A DNA stretch of 41,460 nt from Alkanophaga liquidiphilum (lineage in GTDB: Archaea; Halobacteriota; Syntropharchaeia; Alkanophagales; B39-G2), in assembly GCA_029259535.1 (NCBI GenBank), contig JAPHEF010000013.1, positions 1 through 41,460 on the forward strand, read 5' to 3'. Of the stretch, positions 15,729-21,716 are shown piece by piece. A program made the position numbers and the translations under genes. Below the pieces are notes generated by a model, which was not told the DNA's origin, ran no database searches, and was given only the letters and a program-made list of their open reading frames with translations. The first letter of the stretch is position 1. Every line of letters starts with the position of its first letter.

Positions 15729-16199
15729 ATGGGACGGCTGAGGTTCTGCGTCGAAGCTGACGACGAGACGTCGGCGAAGGCGATGGCGTGCGAGCTTCAC
15801 ATCTCTCGAAAGCACGCTTACGAGATATGCAACGTCATCAGAGGAATGAAATTCGGCAACGCAAAGAAGTATCTGCAGGAAGTGATCGAGATGAAAAGGG
15901 CAGTGCCGTTCAAAAAGCACAAGCGCAAAGTCGGACACCGCCGAGGACTGAACAAATGGTATGCAGGACGTTATCCGGTGAAGGCTGCGGAGGCAATACT
16001 GCGGCTGTTAGAAGATGCCGCCGCAAACGCCTCTTATAAAGGGCTCGACCCTGAAGAGATGCGCATTTGGCACATCGCCACCAAAAAGGGGAGGACGATA
16101 CGAGGCATAATGCCACGAGCTTTTGGCAGGGCGACGCCGAAAAACACAGAAACCGTTACTGTTGAAGTTATATTAAAGGGAGGTGAGGGTGAGCATTGA
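15729..16199 (+). CDS. rpl22: Ribosomal protein uL22
   Basis: uL22 lines the peptide exit tunnel. The conserved archaeal segments are AMACELHISRKHAYEICNVI, GKxG-type KVGHRRGLNKWYAGRYPVKA and a C-terminal GRATPKNTETVTVEV. The frame is open from a GTG at 15720; I chose the ATG at 15729, which is behind GTGAGG and agrees with the usual family length (about 155). The stop overlaps the TTG start of uS3. Confidence 0.97.
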   Translation: MGRLRFCVEADDETSAKAMACELHISRKHAYEICNVIRGMKFGNAKKYLQEVIEMKRAVPFKKHKRKVGHRRGLNKWYAGRYPVKAAEAILRLLEDAAANASYKGLDPEEMRIWHIATKKGRTIRGIMPRAFGRATPKNTETVTVEVILKGGEGEH

Positions 16200-16831
16200 T
16201 AGAGCGGACGTTCGTAGAGGAAGGTTTGAAGAAGGTGAAACTCAATGAGTATTTCGTGAAAGAGCTGGACAGGGGCGGCTACGGCGGCATGGAGATCAAA
16301 AGAACGCCAATGGGCACGCAGATTACTGTCTATGTGGAGCGTCCGGGCATGGTGATCGGAAAGGATGGCAAGACGATACGGAGAATAACGAAAGAGGTCG
16401 TGGACGCTCATGACTTTGACAACCCGCAAATCGACGTGCAGCAGGTGGATTTATCGGAGCTGAACGCTCAGCTCATGGCATCAAAGCTCGCAAAGCTCAT
16501 AGAGCGGGGCTGGCACTTCCGCCGTGCAGGACGCTCGACGCTCCGCCGCATCATGGACGCAGGAGCGCTGGGATGCGAAATTACAGTTTCGGGAAAGCTC
16601 ACGGGACCGAGGTCGAGGACTGAGAAGTTCGTCGCCGGCTATATCAAGCACTGCGGCGAGCCTGCTCAGGAGATTGTGGACGAGGGGTTTGCGGTTGCGA
16701 AGAAGAAGGCGGGAGTCATCGGCGTTAAGGTGAGGCTAATACGCCCGGATGCCAAGATTCCGGATAGGTTCATGATGGTCAAGCCCGAGCCTGAAGAGCA
16801 TGAAGAGGGCGTGAGTGCCGAGGAGGCTTGA
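16196..16831 (+). CDS. rps3: Ribosomal protein uS3
   Basis: uS3 lies at the mRNA entry channel. The KH domain loop VIGKDGKTIRRIT carries the GxxG motif, and the C-terminal half has RRAGRSTLRRIMDAGALGCEI and the conserved SGKLTGPRSRTEKFVAGY. The 211-residue length is normal for archaea, with an acidic tail. The start is TTG at 16196, overlapping the uL22 TGA, with GGGAGGTGAGGGTGAG before it as a strong ribosome binding site. Confidence 0.97.
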   Translation: MIERTFVEEGLKKVKLNEYFVKELDRGGYGGMEIKRTPMGTQITVYVERPGMVIGKDGKTIRRITKEVVDAHDFDNPQIDVQQVDLSELNAQLMASKLAKLIERGWHFRRAGRSTLRRIMDAGALGCEITVSGKLTGPRSRTEKFVAGYIKHCGEPAQEIVDEGFAVAKKKAGVIGVKVRLIRPDAKIPDRFMMVKPEPEEHEEGVSAEEA

Positions 16832-17053
16832 GTGGACATGGCGCTCCTGAAGATGGACGAGATAAGGAAGATGAGCGATGCAGAGCTACGGGAGGAGCTG
16901 CGAGAGTTGGGCATAGACCTGCTGCGAGAGCGGACGAAAATAGCGGCGGGCGGCGCCCTCGAAAATCCCGGGCGTGTTAAAGAGATAAGAAGGACGATTG
17001 CGAGGATAAAAACGGTGCTAAGGGAGAGGAGAGGGGGACATGGAAGTCTGTGA
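16832..17053 (+). CDS. rpl29: Ribosomal protein uL29
   Basis: uL29 is a small two-helix protein near the tunnel exit. The 73 residues include the characteristic MDEIRKMSDAELREELRELG and GALENPGRVKEIRRTIARIKT. The start is probably GTG at 16832 because GGAGG is five bases before it; an ATG two codons inside is possible. It overlaps the next gene by 14 bases. Confidence 0.95.
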   Translation: MDMALLKMDEIRKMSDAELREELRELGIDLLRERTKIAAGGALENPGRVKEIRRTIARIKTVLRERRGGHGSL

Positions 17054-17333
17054 TAAATGTGGGCTTCCAAAAGACCTGTGCGTCTGTGAAGAGATAGTAA
17101 AAGAGCTGCAGCGGGTGAAAGTGAGCACGACGCGGCGGCGTTTCGGGAAGCTGATGACGGTCATTCAGGGAATAAACGCAAAGGACATCGACCTCTGGAC
17201 GCTTTCTAAGGAGTTAAAAACGCGGTGTGCGTGTGGCGGCACTGTCAAGGACGGACGCATCGAACTGCAGGGCGACCAGACCGAGAAGGTGAAGAAGGTG
17301 CTGCGGGAGATGGGCTACACTGTCGAGGAGTAG
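17040..17333 (+). CDS. Translation initiation factor aIF1 (SUI1)
   Basis: aIF1 controls start-codon choice on the small subunit. The 97-residue protein begins with a CDKCGLPKDLCVC cysteine pair region typical of archaeal versions. It continues with the SUI1 core (TRRRFGKLMTVIQGI, LKTRCACGGTVKDGRIELQGDQ). It has its normal place between uL29 and the RNase P subunit. GAGGGGGAC just before the ATG acts as ribosome binding site inside the end of uL29. Confidence 0.96.
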   Translation: MEVCDKCGLPKDLCVCEEIVKELQRVKVSTTRRRFGKLMTVIQGINAKDIDLWTLSKELKTRCACGGTVKDGRIELQGDQTEKVKKVLREMGYTVEE

Positions 17334-17355
17334 CGCGATTCGGTGGGGGGTCAAG

Positions 17356-17637
17356 GTGAGAATAACACCGAAAAACCTGATACTTCATGAGCTTATCGGG
17401 CTTAAGGTTGAGGTATCAAACAGCACGAACAAGTGCATGCGAGGGCTGCGCGGCGTCGTCGTTGACGAGACGAAAAACATGCTCGTCGTCGAGAGAGCAG
17501 GCGTTAGGAAAAAAATACCGAAACGGGGGAACGTGTTCCTTTTTAAGTTGGGTGACGTTGCCGCCCTCGTAAAGGGTGATATATTAGCGGCGAGACCCGA
17601 GGACAGAATTAAAAAGCTTATGAAAATGGCAAGGTGA
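17356..17637 (+). CDS. rnp1: RNase P protein subunit p29 (Rpp29/Pop4)
   Basis: This protein binds RNase P RNA and helps mature the 5' end of tRNA. The Sm-like core is recognisable in HELIGLKVEVSNSTN, GLRGVVVDETKNMLVVE and KKIPKRGNVFLF. The 93-residue length fits archaeal p29. The start is GTG at 17356. The TGA overlaps a GTG that could start uS17. Its place inside the ribosomal cluster is the standard archaeal one. Confidence 0.95.
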   Translation: MRITPKNLILHELIGLKVEVSNSTNKCMRGLRGVVVDETKNMLVVERAGVRKKIPKRGNVFLFKLGDVAALVKGDILAARPEDRIKKLMKMAR

Positions 17638-17642
17638 GTGGG

Positions 17643-17972
17643 ATGGTGCGGGATATAGGGATAAACATAACATATCCCGAGAGGGAGTGTGATGATGAAA
17701 ATTGCCCGTTCCACGGGAGGCTTCCCGTGCGTGGGCAAATATTCGTAGGCGAAGTTGTTAGCGATACTGCTCCTAAGACTGTCGTCGTGAAACGGGAATA
17801 TCTGAAAAAGATAAGGAAGTATGAAAGGTATGAACGGCGGACCTCAAAGATTCACGCGCATAACCCGCCGTGTATAGATGCGCAAGTTGGCGACATCGTG
17901 AAAATAGCGGAGTGCCGCCCGATAAGCAAGACGAAAAGCTTCGTCGTCGTGGAGAGAATAAAGAAGGCGTAA
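17643..17972 (+). CDS. rps17: Ribosomal protein uS17
   Basis: uS17 is an OB-fold protein that binds 16S rRNA early in assembly. The archaeal sequence DENCPFHGRLPVRGQIFVGEVVSD is followed by KTVVVKREYLKKIRKYERYERR and the conserved HAHNPPCIDAQVGDIVKIAECRP. The frame opens at a GTG (17634) that overlaps the p29 stop; I chose the ATG at 17643, which fits family length. Confidence 0.97.
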   Translation: MVRDIGINITYPERECDDENCPFHGRLPVRGQIFVGEVVSDTAPKTVVVKREYLKKIRKYERYERRTSKIHAHNPPCIDAQVGDIVKIAECRPISKTKSFVVVERIKKA

Positions 17973-17983
17973 AGGGGGAAGAA

Positions 17984-18382
17984 ATGAAAGGAATTCGGTC
18001 GAAAGTCCCGAGAGCATTGCCGGTCGGCGCCCGTCTGGAGTGTGCAGACAACACAGGAGCGAAGGAACTGCAAATCATCATGGTGAAAGGCTACCGGGGC
18101 GTCCTCAAACGCTATCCGGCGGCGGGCGTCGGCGACATGGTGGTCGTTTCTGTGAAAAAGGGCACTCCAGAGATGCGGAAGCAGGTGCTGACCGCCGTAA
18201 TCATACGGCAGAAGAAGGAAATAAGACGACCTTCGGGGCTGAGGGTAAAATTTGAAGACAACGCAGCCGTCATCACCGACGACAAAGGCGACCCGAAGGG
18301 CACGGAAATCCGAGGCCCCGTTGCCAAAGAGGCTATCGAACGCTTCTCCAAGATTGCGTCCGCCGCAAGCATCATTGTTTGA
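17984..18382 (+). CDS. rpl14: Ribosomal protein uL14
   Basis: uL14 forms a bridge between subunits. Family blocks are ALPVGARLECADNTGAKELQI, VGDMVVVSVKKGTPEMRKQV, AVIIRQKKEIRRPSG and GTEIRGPVAKEA. The ATG at 17984 has GGGGGAAG before it. The frame is open 38 codons further upstream inside uS17, but that part is not ribosomal-protein-like. Confidence 0.97.
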   Translation: MKGIRSKVPRALPVGARLECADNTGAKELQIIMVKGYRGVLKRYPAAGVGDMVVVSVKKGTPEMRKQVLTAVIIRQKKEIRRPSGLRVKFEDNAAVITDDKGDPKGTEIRGPVAKEAIERFSKIASAASIIV

Positions 18383-18409
18383 TGAGGAAACAGCGTCTGA
18401 GGTGGTAAT

Positions 18410-18766
18410 ATGCGTTTGAAGTCCACACAGCCGAGAAAGCAGCGGCTCGCCAGATACGAGGCGCCGCCGCACGTCCGCCGTAAGTTTTTAAGCGCGCCGC
18501 TGAGCCGGGAGCTTCGTGAGAAATATGGGCGGCGGAACCTTCCTGTCCGCAAGGGGGACACCGTCCGCATCCTCCGTGGCGACTTTAGGGATAAAGAAGG
18601 CAAAGTAACCGCTGTTGACGTCAAGCGTGGCGTAATCTTCGTGGACGGCGTCGTTGTCGCAAAAGCGGACCTTTCCGAAGTGCCACGCCCCATACCCCCG
18701 TCGAACGTAATGATCACAAAATTGGAGCTGAAGGATAAGTGGCGAGCACGCATCCTCGAACGATAA
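18410..18766 (+). CDS. rpl24: Ribosomal protein uL24
   Basis: uL24 initiates large-subunit assembly. The 118-residue archaeal form has the N-terminal extension with QRLARYEAPPHVRRKFLSAPL. The KOW motif follows (VRKGDTVRILRGDFRDKEGKV), then VPRPIPPSNVMITKLELKD. It is the last gene of the cluster here; S4e, L5 and S14, which normally follow in archaea, are absent, and a convergent minus-strand gene takes their place. Confidence 0.97.
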   Translation: MRLKSTQPRKQRLARYEAPPHVRRKFLSAPLSRELREKYGRRNLPVRKGDTVRILRGDFRDKEGKVTAVDVKRGVIFVDGVVVAKADLSEVPRPIPPSNVMITKLELKDKWRARILER

Positions 18767-18828
18767 CCAAACGTGCGAAATTAAAAAATTAAGCTCCCGT
18801 AGCCTTTTAATTGGGTCAAGGGAGGGGG

Positions 18829-18842
18829 TTAAGAGCTCTTAA
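18829..18842. terminator. Palindrome between convergent rpl24 and iscU
   Basis: TTAAGAGCTCTTAA is a perfect 14-base palindrome in the 124-base gap between two convergent genes, close to A/T-rich tracts (18782-18792). It may help end transcription from either side; no uridine run directly follows, so this is only a weak call. Confidence 0.25.
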
Positions 18843-18890
18843 AGAACTCGGTTTCAGGAGTTTTCATACTCTATTCAGGAGCCTTGCTTC

Positions 18891-19265
18891 CTATCTGCTC
18901 TTCTCACGCCGGTAGTAGTCGTGGATGGCAGCATGTAGCGCCTCGGCGAGTGCGGAGCAGTGCAGCTTTTCGGGCGGTAGCCCGCCCAGCTCTTTTACAA
19001 CGTCGTCCTTAGTGATTTTGAGCGCCTCTTCGAGGCTTTTGCCCTTTGCGAGTTCGGTGACCATGCTACCGACCGCTATTGCGGCGGCGCAGCCGAACGT
19101 CCTAAACTTCACGTCAGAGATGCGCCCGTCCTCCACCTTTATGTAGATTTCAGTGACGTCACTGCACACGGGATTTCCGACACGCCCGACGCCGTCAGCG
19201 TCATCAAGCACGCCCACGTTCCTCGGATTCATGAAATGCTCCAGCACCTTCTCGCTGTATTCCAT
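18891..19265 (-). CDS. iscU: Fe-S cluster scaffold protein IscU/NifU-like
   Basis: This protein of about 124 residues provides the scaffold on which [2Fe-2S] clusters are built. The three cluster cysteines are in GNPVCSDV, FGCAAAIA and LHCSALAEAL, and the N-terminus YSEKVLEHFMNPRNVGVL is typical. GGTGGTAGCG precedes the ATG at 19265; a GTG three codons upstream is less likely. It lies nine bases after the HMG-CoA synthase stop and may be cotranscribed with it. No cysteine desulfurase (iscS) is nearby. The Mrp/Nbp35 carrier 5 kb away may receive its clusters. Confidence 0.94.
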   Translation of the reverse strand: MEYSEKVLEHFMNPRNVGVLDDADGVGRVGNPVCSDVTEIYIKVEDGRISDVKFRTFGCAAAIAVGSMVTELAKGKSLEEALKITKDDVVKELGGLPPEKLHCSALAEALHAAIHDYYRREKSR

Positions 19266-19274
19266 CGCTACCAC

Positions 19275-20333
19275 CTAAAGGCGGATTTTCCGCTGGTGCT
19301 TGACGTAGGTCGCATAATCCAGATACCTAACGCTTTTCATAAAGTCCTTGACATCGGGCGCCTTGTCCCGATATTTTTCTATTTCCTCAGTGACGCGGAG
19401 GCTGAAGGCGTCGGAGCCAGCACCAGAGCCAAAACTCGTCATTAGAATGCGAGAGCCGGGCGCCGCCTCGTCGAGGATGGCAGCTAACCCTATTAAAACA
19501 GCAGCGGAATAGGTATTTCCGATCTTCGTGACGCAGAGCCCGGGGAGCACCTGTTCCTTCCTGAAGCCGAGCTTCGCCGCCGCGCGGAGCGGAAACTTCC
19601 CGTTCGGCTGGTGGAAGACCGCATAGTCGAAATAGTCGGCGGAGACGCCCATCTTCCTGAAAAGCCCCTCCGACGCCGAAATCACGTGCCGAAAATACGC
19701 AGGCTCCCCGGTAAAACGCCCGCCGTGCGACGGATACTTTTGCAGGTCTCGCCGCCAAAAGTCAGGGGTGTCCGTCGTGAAGGAGAAGAAATCTTCGATT
19801 TCCACGAGGACTTTGCGCTCGTCGTTCTTGCCTATGATAAAGGCGGCACCGCCGGCTGCCGTGGCGTATTCGAGGGCGTCGCCGGGCGACGACTGTGAAA
19901 CGTCAGCGCCGATGGCAAGCCCGTATTTGATGCGGTCTGCAGAGATGAGCCCGTAACACGCTTGAATGGCGGCGGTGCCAGCTTTGCATGCGAATTCGAA
20001 ATCTGCAGCGAAGATGGAGGAAGGCGCCCCGATGGCTTCTGCGACGATTGTGGCGGTCGGCTTCACAGCATACGGGTGGCTCTCCGAGCCCACGTAAACG
20101 GCGCCAATTTCCTTGCTGTCGAGTGCAACTCGCTGGAGTGCAAACCTCGCCGCCTCCACAGCAATCGTCGCTGTGTCCTCATCAAGGTCGGGCACACTCT
20201 TCTCCTCGACGAGCAGCCCTTTTTTTATGTCTTCTGGGTTCTCGCCCCACTGCCTCGCTATATCCTCAACTCTAATCCTGAACCTCGGGATATAAACCCC
20301 ATACGATATTATTCCTATCAAGCTTTTACTCAC
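19275..20333 (-). CDS. mvaS: Hydroxymethylglutaryl-CoA synthase (archaeal type)
   Basis: This enzyme condenses acetyl-CoA with acetoacetyl-CoA, the entry to the mevalonate pathway for archaeal isoprenoid lipids. The thiolase-fold sequence has the nucleophilic cysteine in DFEFACKAGTAAIQACYG, the histidine in YAVFHQPNGKFP and the C-terminal GSGAGSDAFSL loop. Its length of 352 residues matches archaeal enzymes when the GTG at 20333 is used; GAGGAGG lies six bases before it. The frame is open 15 codons further up, through the leader hairpin, but those codons are not conserved-looking. The acetyl-CoA acetyltransferase and DUF35 genes often found beside it are not here. Confidence 0.95.
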   Translation of the reverse strand: MSKSLIGIISYGVYIPRFRIRVEDIARQWGENPEDIKKGLLVEEKSVPDLDEDTATIAVEAARFALQRVALDSKEIGAVYVGSESHPYAVKPTATIVAEAIGAPSSIFAADFEFACKAGTAAIQACYGLISADRIKYGLAIGADVSQSSPGDALEYATAAGGAAFIIGKNDERKVLVEIEDFFSFTTDTPDFWRRDLQKYPSHGGRFTGEPAYFRHVISASEGLFRKMGVSADYFDYAVFHQPNGKFPLRAAAKLGFRKEQVLPGLCVTKIGNTYSAAVLIGLAAILDEAAPGSRILMTSFGSGAGSDAFSLRVTEEIEKYRDKAPDVKDFMKSVRYLDYATYVKHQRKIRL

Positions 20334-20345
20334 CCGTGACCTCCT

Positions 20346-20376
20346 CCCCTCACTGAAAGGGGCATCCGCCGGATGC
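20346..20376 (-). promoter_or_regulatory. Two hairpins next to the mvaS ribosome binding site
   Basis: On the minus strand GCATCC-GGC-GGATGC (20376-20362) forms a perfect six-pair hairpin. CCCCT-N7-AGGGG (20362-20346) forms a second hairpin whose 3' arm runs into the GGGGAGGAGG ribosome binding site. The layout resembles an expression platform controlling ribosome access. Confidence 0.45.
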
Positions 20377-20377
20377 A

Positions 20378-20463
20378 CGAGGTTGGGGAGTGTGCCTGAT
20401 ATGGCGCTCCCCTTCGAGCTGGGTCACGGCAGCTCCTGACCGCAGGTTATACCCACAGCCTCG
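20378..20463 (-). ncRNA. Structured 5' leader of mvaS, candidate cis-regulatory RNA
   Basis: Read on the minus strand, an 86-base element is closed by CGAGG (20463-20459) with CCTCG (20382-20378). Inside, GGTCA (20441-20437) pairs with TGACC (20426-20422). The loop GAGCTG (20435-20430) can pair with CAGCTC (20421-20416) directly behind that stem, an H-type pseudoknot geometry. A third stem pairs GGGGAG (20412-20407) with CTCCCC (20390-20385), extended by GCC with GGC. The same CTCCCC strand could instead pair with the GGGGAG at 20349-20344 that overlaps the ribosome binding site. The TATA box is placed so that transcription would start at the first base of the element. I know no named family that matches. 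Confidence 0.5.
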
Positions 20464-20485
20464 TTACTCATTCATTGAACGCAAG

Positions 20486-20495
20486 CTATAAAAAC
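20486..20495 (-). promoter_or_regulatory. TATA box of mvaS
   Basis: GTTTTTATAG on the minus strand is a reasonable archaeal TATA box. A start about 25 bases downstream falls near 20465, giving a leader of about 130 bases before the GTG, very long for an archaeal mRNA. The remaining 20496-20595 contains a CCTTTAAAGG palindrome (20521-20530) behind the pelota gene and nothing else that I can identify. Confidence 0.5.
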
Positions 20496-20595
20496 TTTTC
20501 CCACACTCCTCCCCTGCCCTCCTTTAAAGGGGATTAGCAGCAACATCTTCCTAAAAACCTTCCGAGGGAGCACTACTGCAACCGCATAACAGCCG

Positions 20596-21660
20596 CTAAT
20601 CAATCTTGAATCTCAGAAGTGCGGCGATGCCTCCCAGCGCTTTTAGCATTTCTCCGGGCTCGAACTCCGTGCTGAATATCACAACTTCACCGCCTCGCCT
20701 CTCAGCCTCTTTTAATAGGGTCTCTACACTCTCTCTACCTGCGTCCCGCAGCCGCTCGTCGCACACCAGAAGCTTCTCAACGGCGCCATAGCTCAGAGCG
20801 CTCCTGACGGCAGTGTCCCCATATGCAGCGAGCCCGTCCTTGCTGACTTCTTCCATAAGCTTTTCGATGAGCTGCACTTCTTTGGCAATTCTCTCCTCCC
20901 TACATATCTCCTCGACTACGCCTCTTTTCAAAACCTCCCTGAAGCCAGAAAGCCCTATGGAAGAAACGCTTTCAATTTTCATTTTAGCAGCAAGCTCCGG
21001 CTCCCTTTCCCGCACGAACGCCAAAAAATCATCCTTCGTAAAGCCGGGACCCGCAACGATGACCGCATCCACGGGAAACTGCCTTAAGGCATTTTTTAAC
21101 ATGCTGAGAGCCTCTCCGAAGAAAGTCCTTCGCTCACCGGCGGAGTCGCTTGCTCCCTTGCCGGAGCCGGCTCTGACGTAAAAAACTTCATCAACGCCGT
21201 ATTGGCGGACGATGCCGGCGACCGCGTCCCCTTCCTCTATCGTCAGGATAATAACCTTCGGTCGTGCCGCGGCCCGCTCAGCGTCCTCTACCCTTTTGAG
21301 CTGATGTTTTTTCCAAGCTTTAATTATGGAGAGCTCGACGCCGGGCTCGATGTTCAGCGTGTGGTAAGAGCCAACGGCGGTTTCCAAGCCGGCTTCAATC
21401 ACCCCTCTCACTCGGAGACGATTTGCAAACTTGTGAAACTCCACGCTCTCAACTCTTATTCCAAGGCGAACCGTCTTCTTCTCTCCCTTTTCCGGTCGCA
21501 GCTTGTCCGTAGCCCTTTCGACACGCCGCTGCGTCGTCGCATACACGAGGTCGCCTGCCTCTAAAATGTGCTTCAGATGCCAAAGGTCGTCCAGCGTCTC
21601 CGGAACTACGGAAAGCTCGCCACGCCCGTCCGGCTTCAGCTCCCTTTTCGTCACCCGCAT
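20596..21660 (-). CDS. pelA: mRNA surveillance protein pelota (aPelota/Dom34)
   Basis: Pelota enters stalled ribosomes and, with aABCE1, splits them so that damaged mRNA can be removed. The three eRF1-like domains are visible. The N-terminal Sm-like domain is MRVTKRELKPDGRGELSVVPETLDDLWHL; the central domain has RPKVIILTIEEGDA and VDAVIVAGPGFTKDDFL; the C-terminal domain has AAYGDTAVRSALSYGAVEKLLVCDE. I place the start at ATG 21660 (354 residues), which matches the family; the frame is open to a TTG at 21678. A TATA-like ATCATATTTG at 21690-21681 lies about 25 bases before that ATG, so the transcript may be leaderless. Confidence 0.96.
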   Translation of the reverse strand: MRVTKRELKPDGRGELSVVPETLDDLWHLKHILEAGDLVYATTQRRVERATDKLRPEKGEKKTVRLGIRVESVEFHKFANRLRVRGVIEAGLETAVGSYHTLNIEPGVELSIIKAWKKHQLKRVEDAERAAARPKVIILTIEEGDAVAGIVRQYGVDEVFYVRAGSGKGASDSAGERRTFFGEALSMLKNALRQFPVDAVIVAGPGFTKDDFLAFVREREPELAAKMKIESVSSIGLSGFREVLKRGVVEEICREERIAKEVQLIEKLMEEVSKDGLAAYGDTAVRSALSYGAVEKLLVCDERLRDAGRESVETLLKEAERRGGEVVIFSTEFEPGEMLKALGGIAALLRFKID

Positions 21661-21716
21661 GCGTTTATATTGGGACAAGACAAATATGATGCCGAGTTCT
21701 CAGGCACGTTACTGGT

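Noticed and set aside
17870..17983. 38-residue N-terminal extension of uL14
   Set aside because: It overlaps uS17, lacks similarity to uL14, and a good ribosome binding site precedes the ATG at 17984.
20496..20595. Possible tRNA or second RNA gene between mvaS and pelota
   Set aside because: Apart from the CCTTTAAAGG palindrome no cloverleaf, CCA end or stable multi-stem fold could be drawn.
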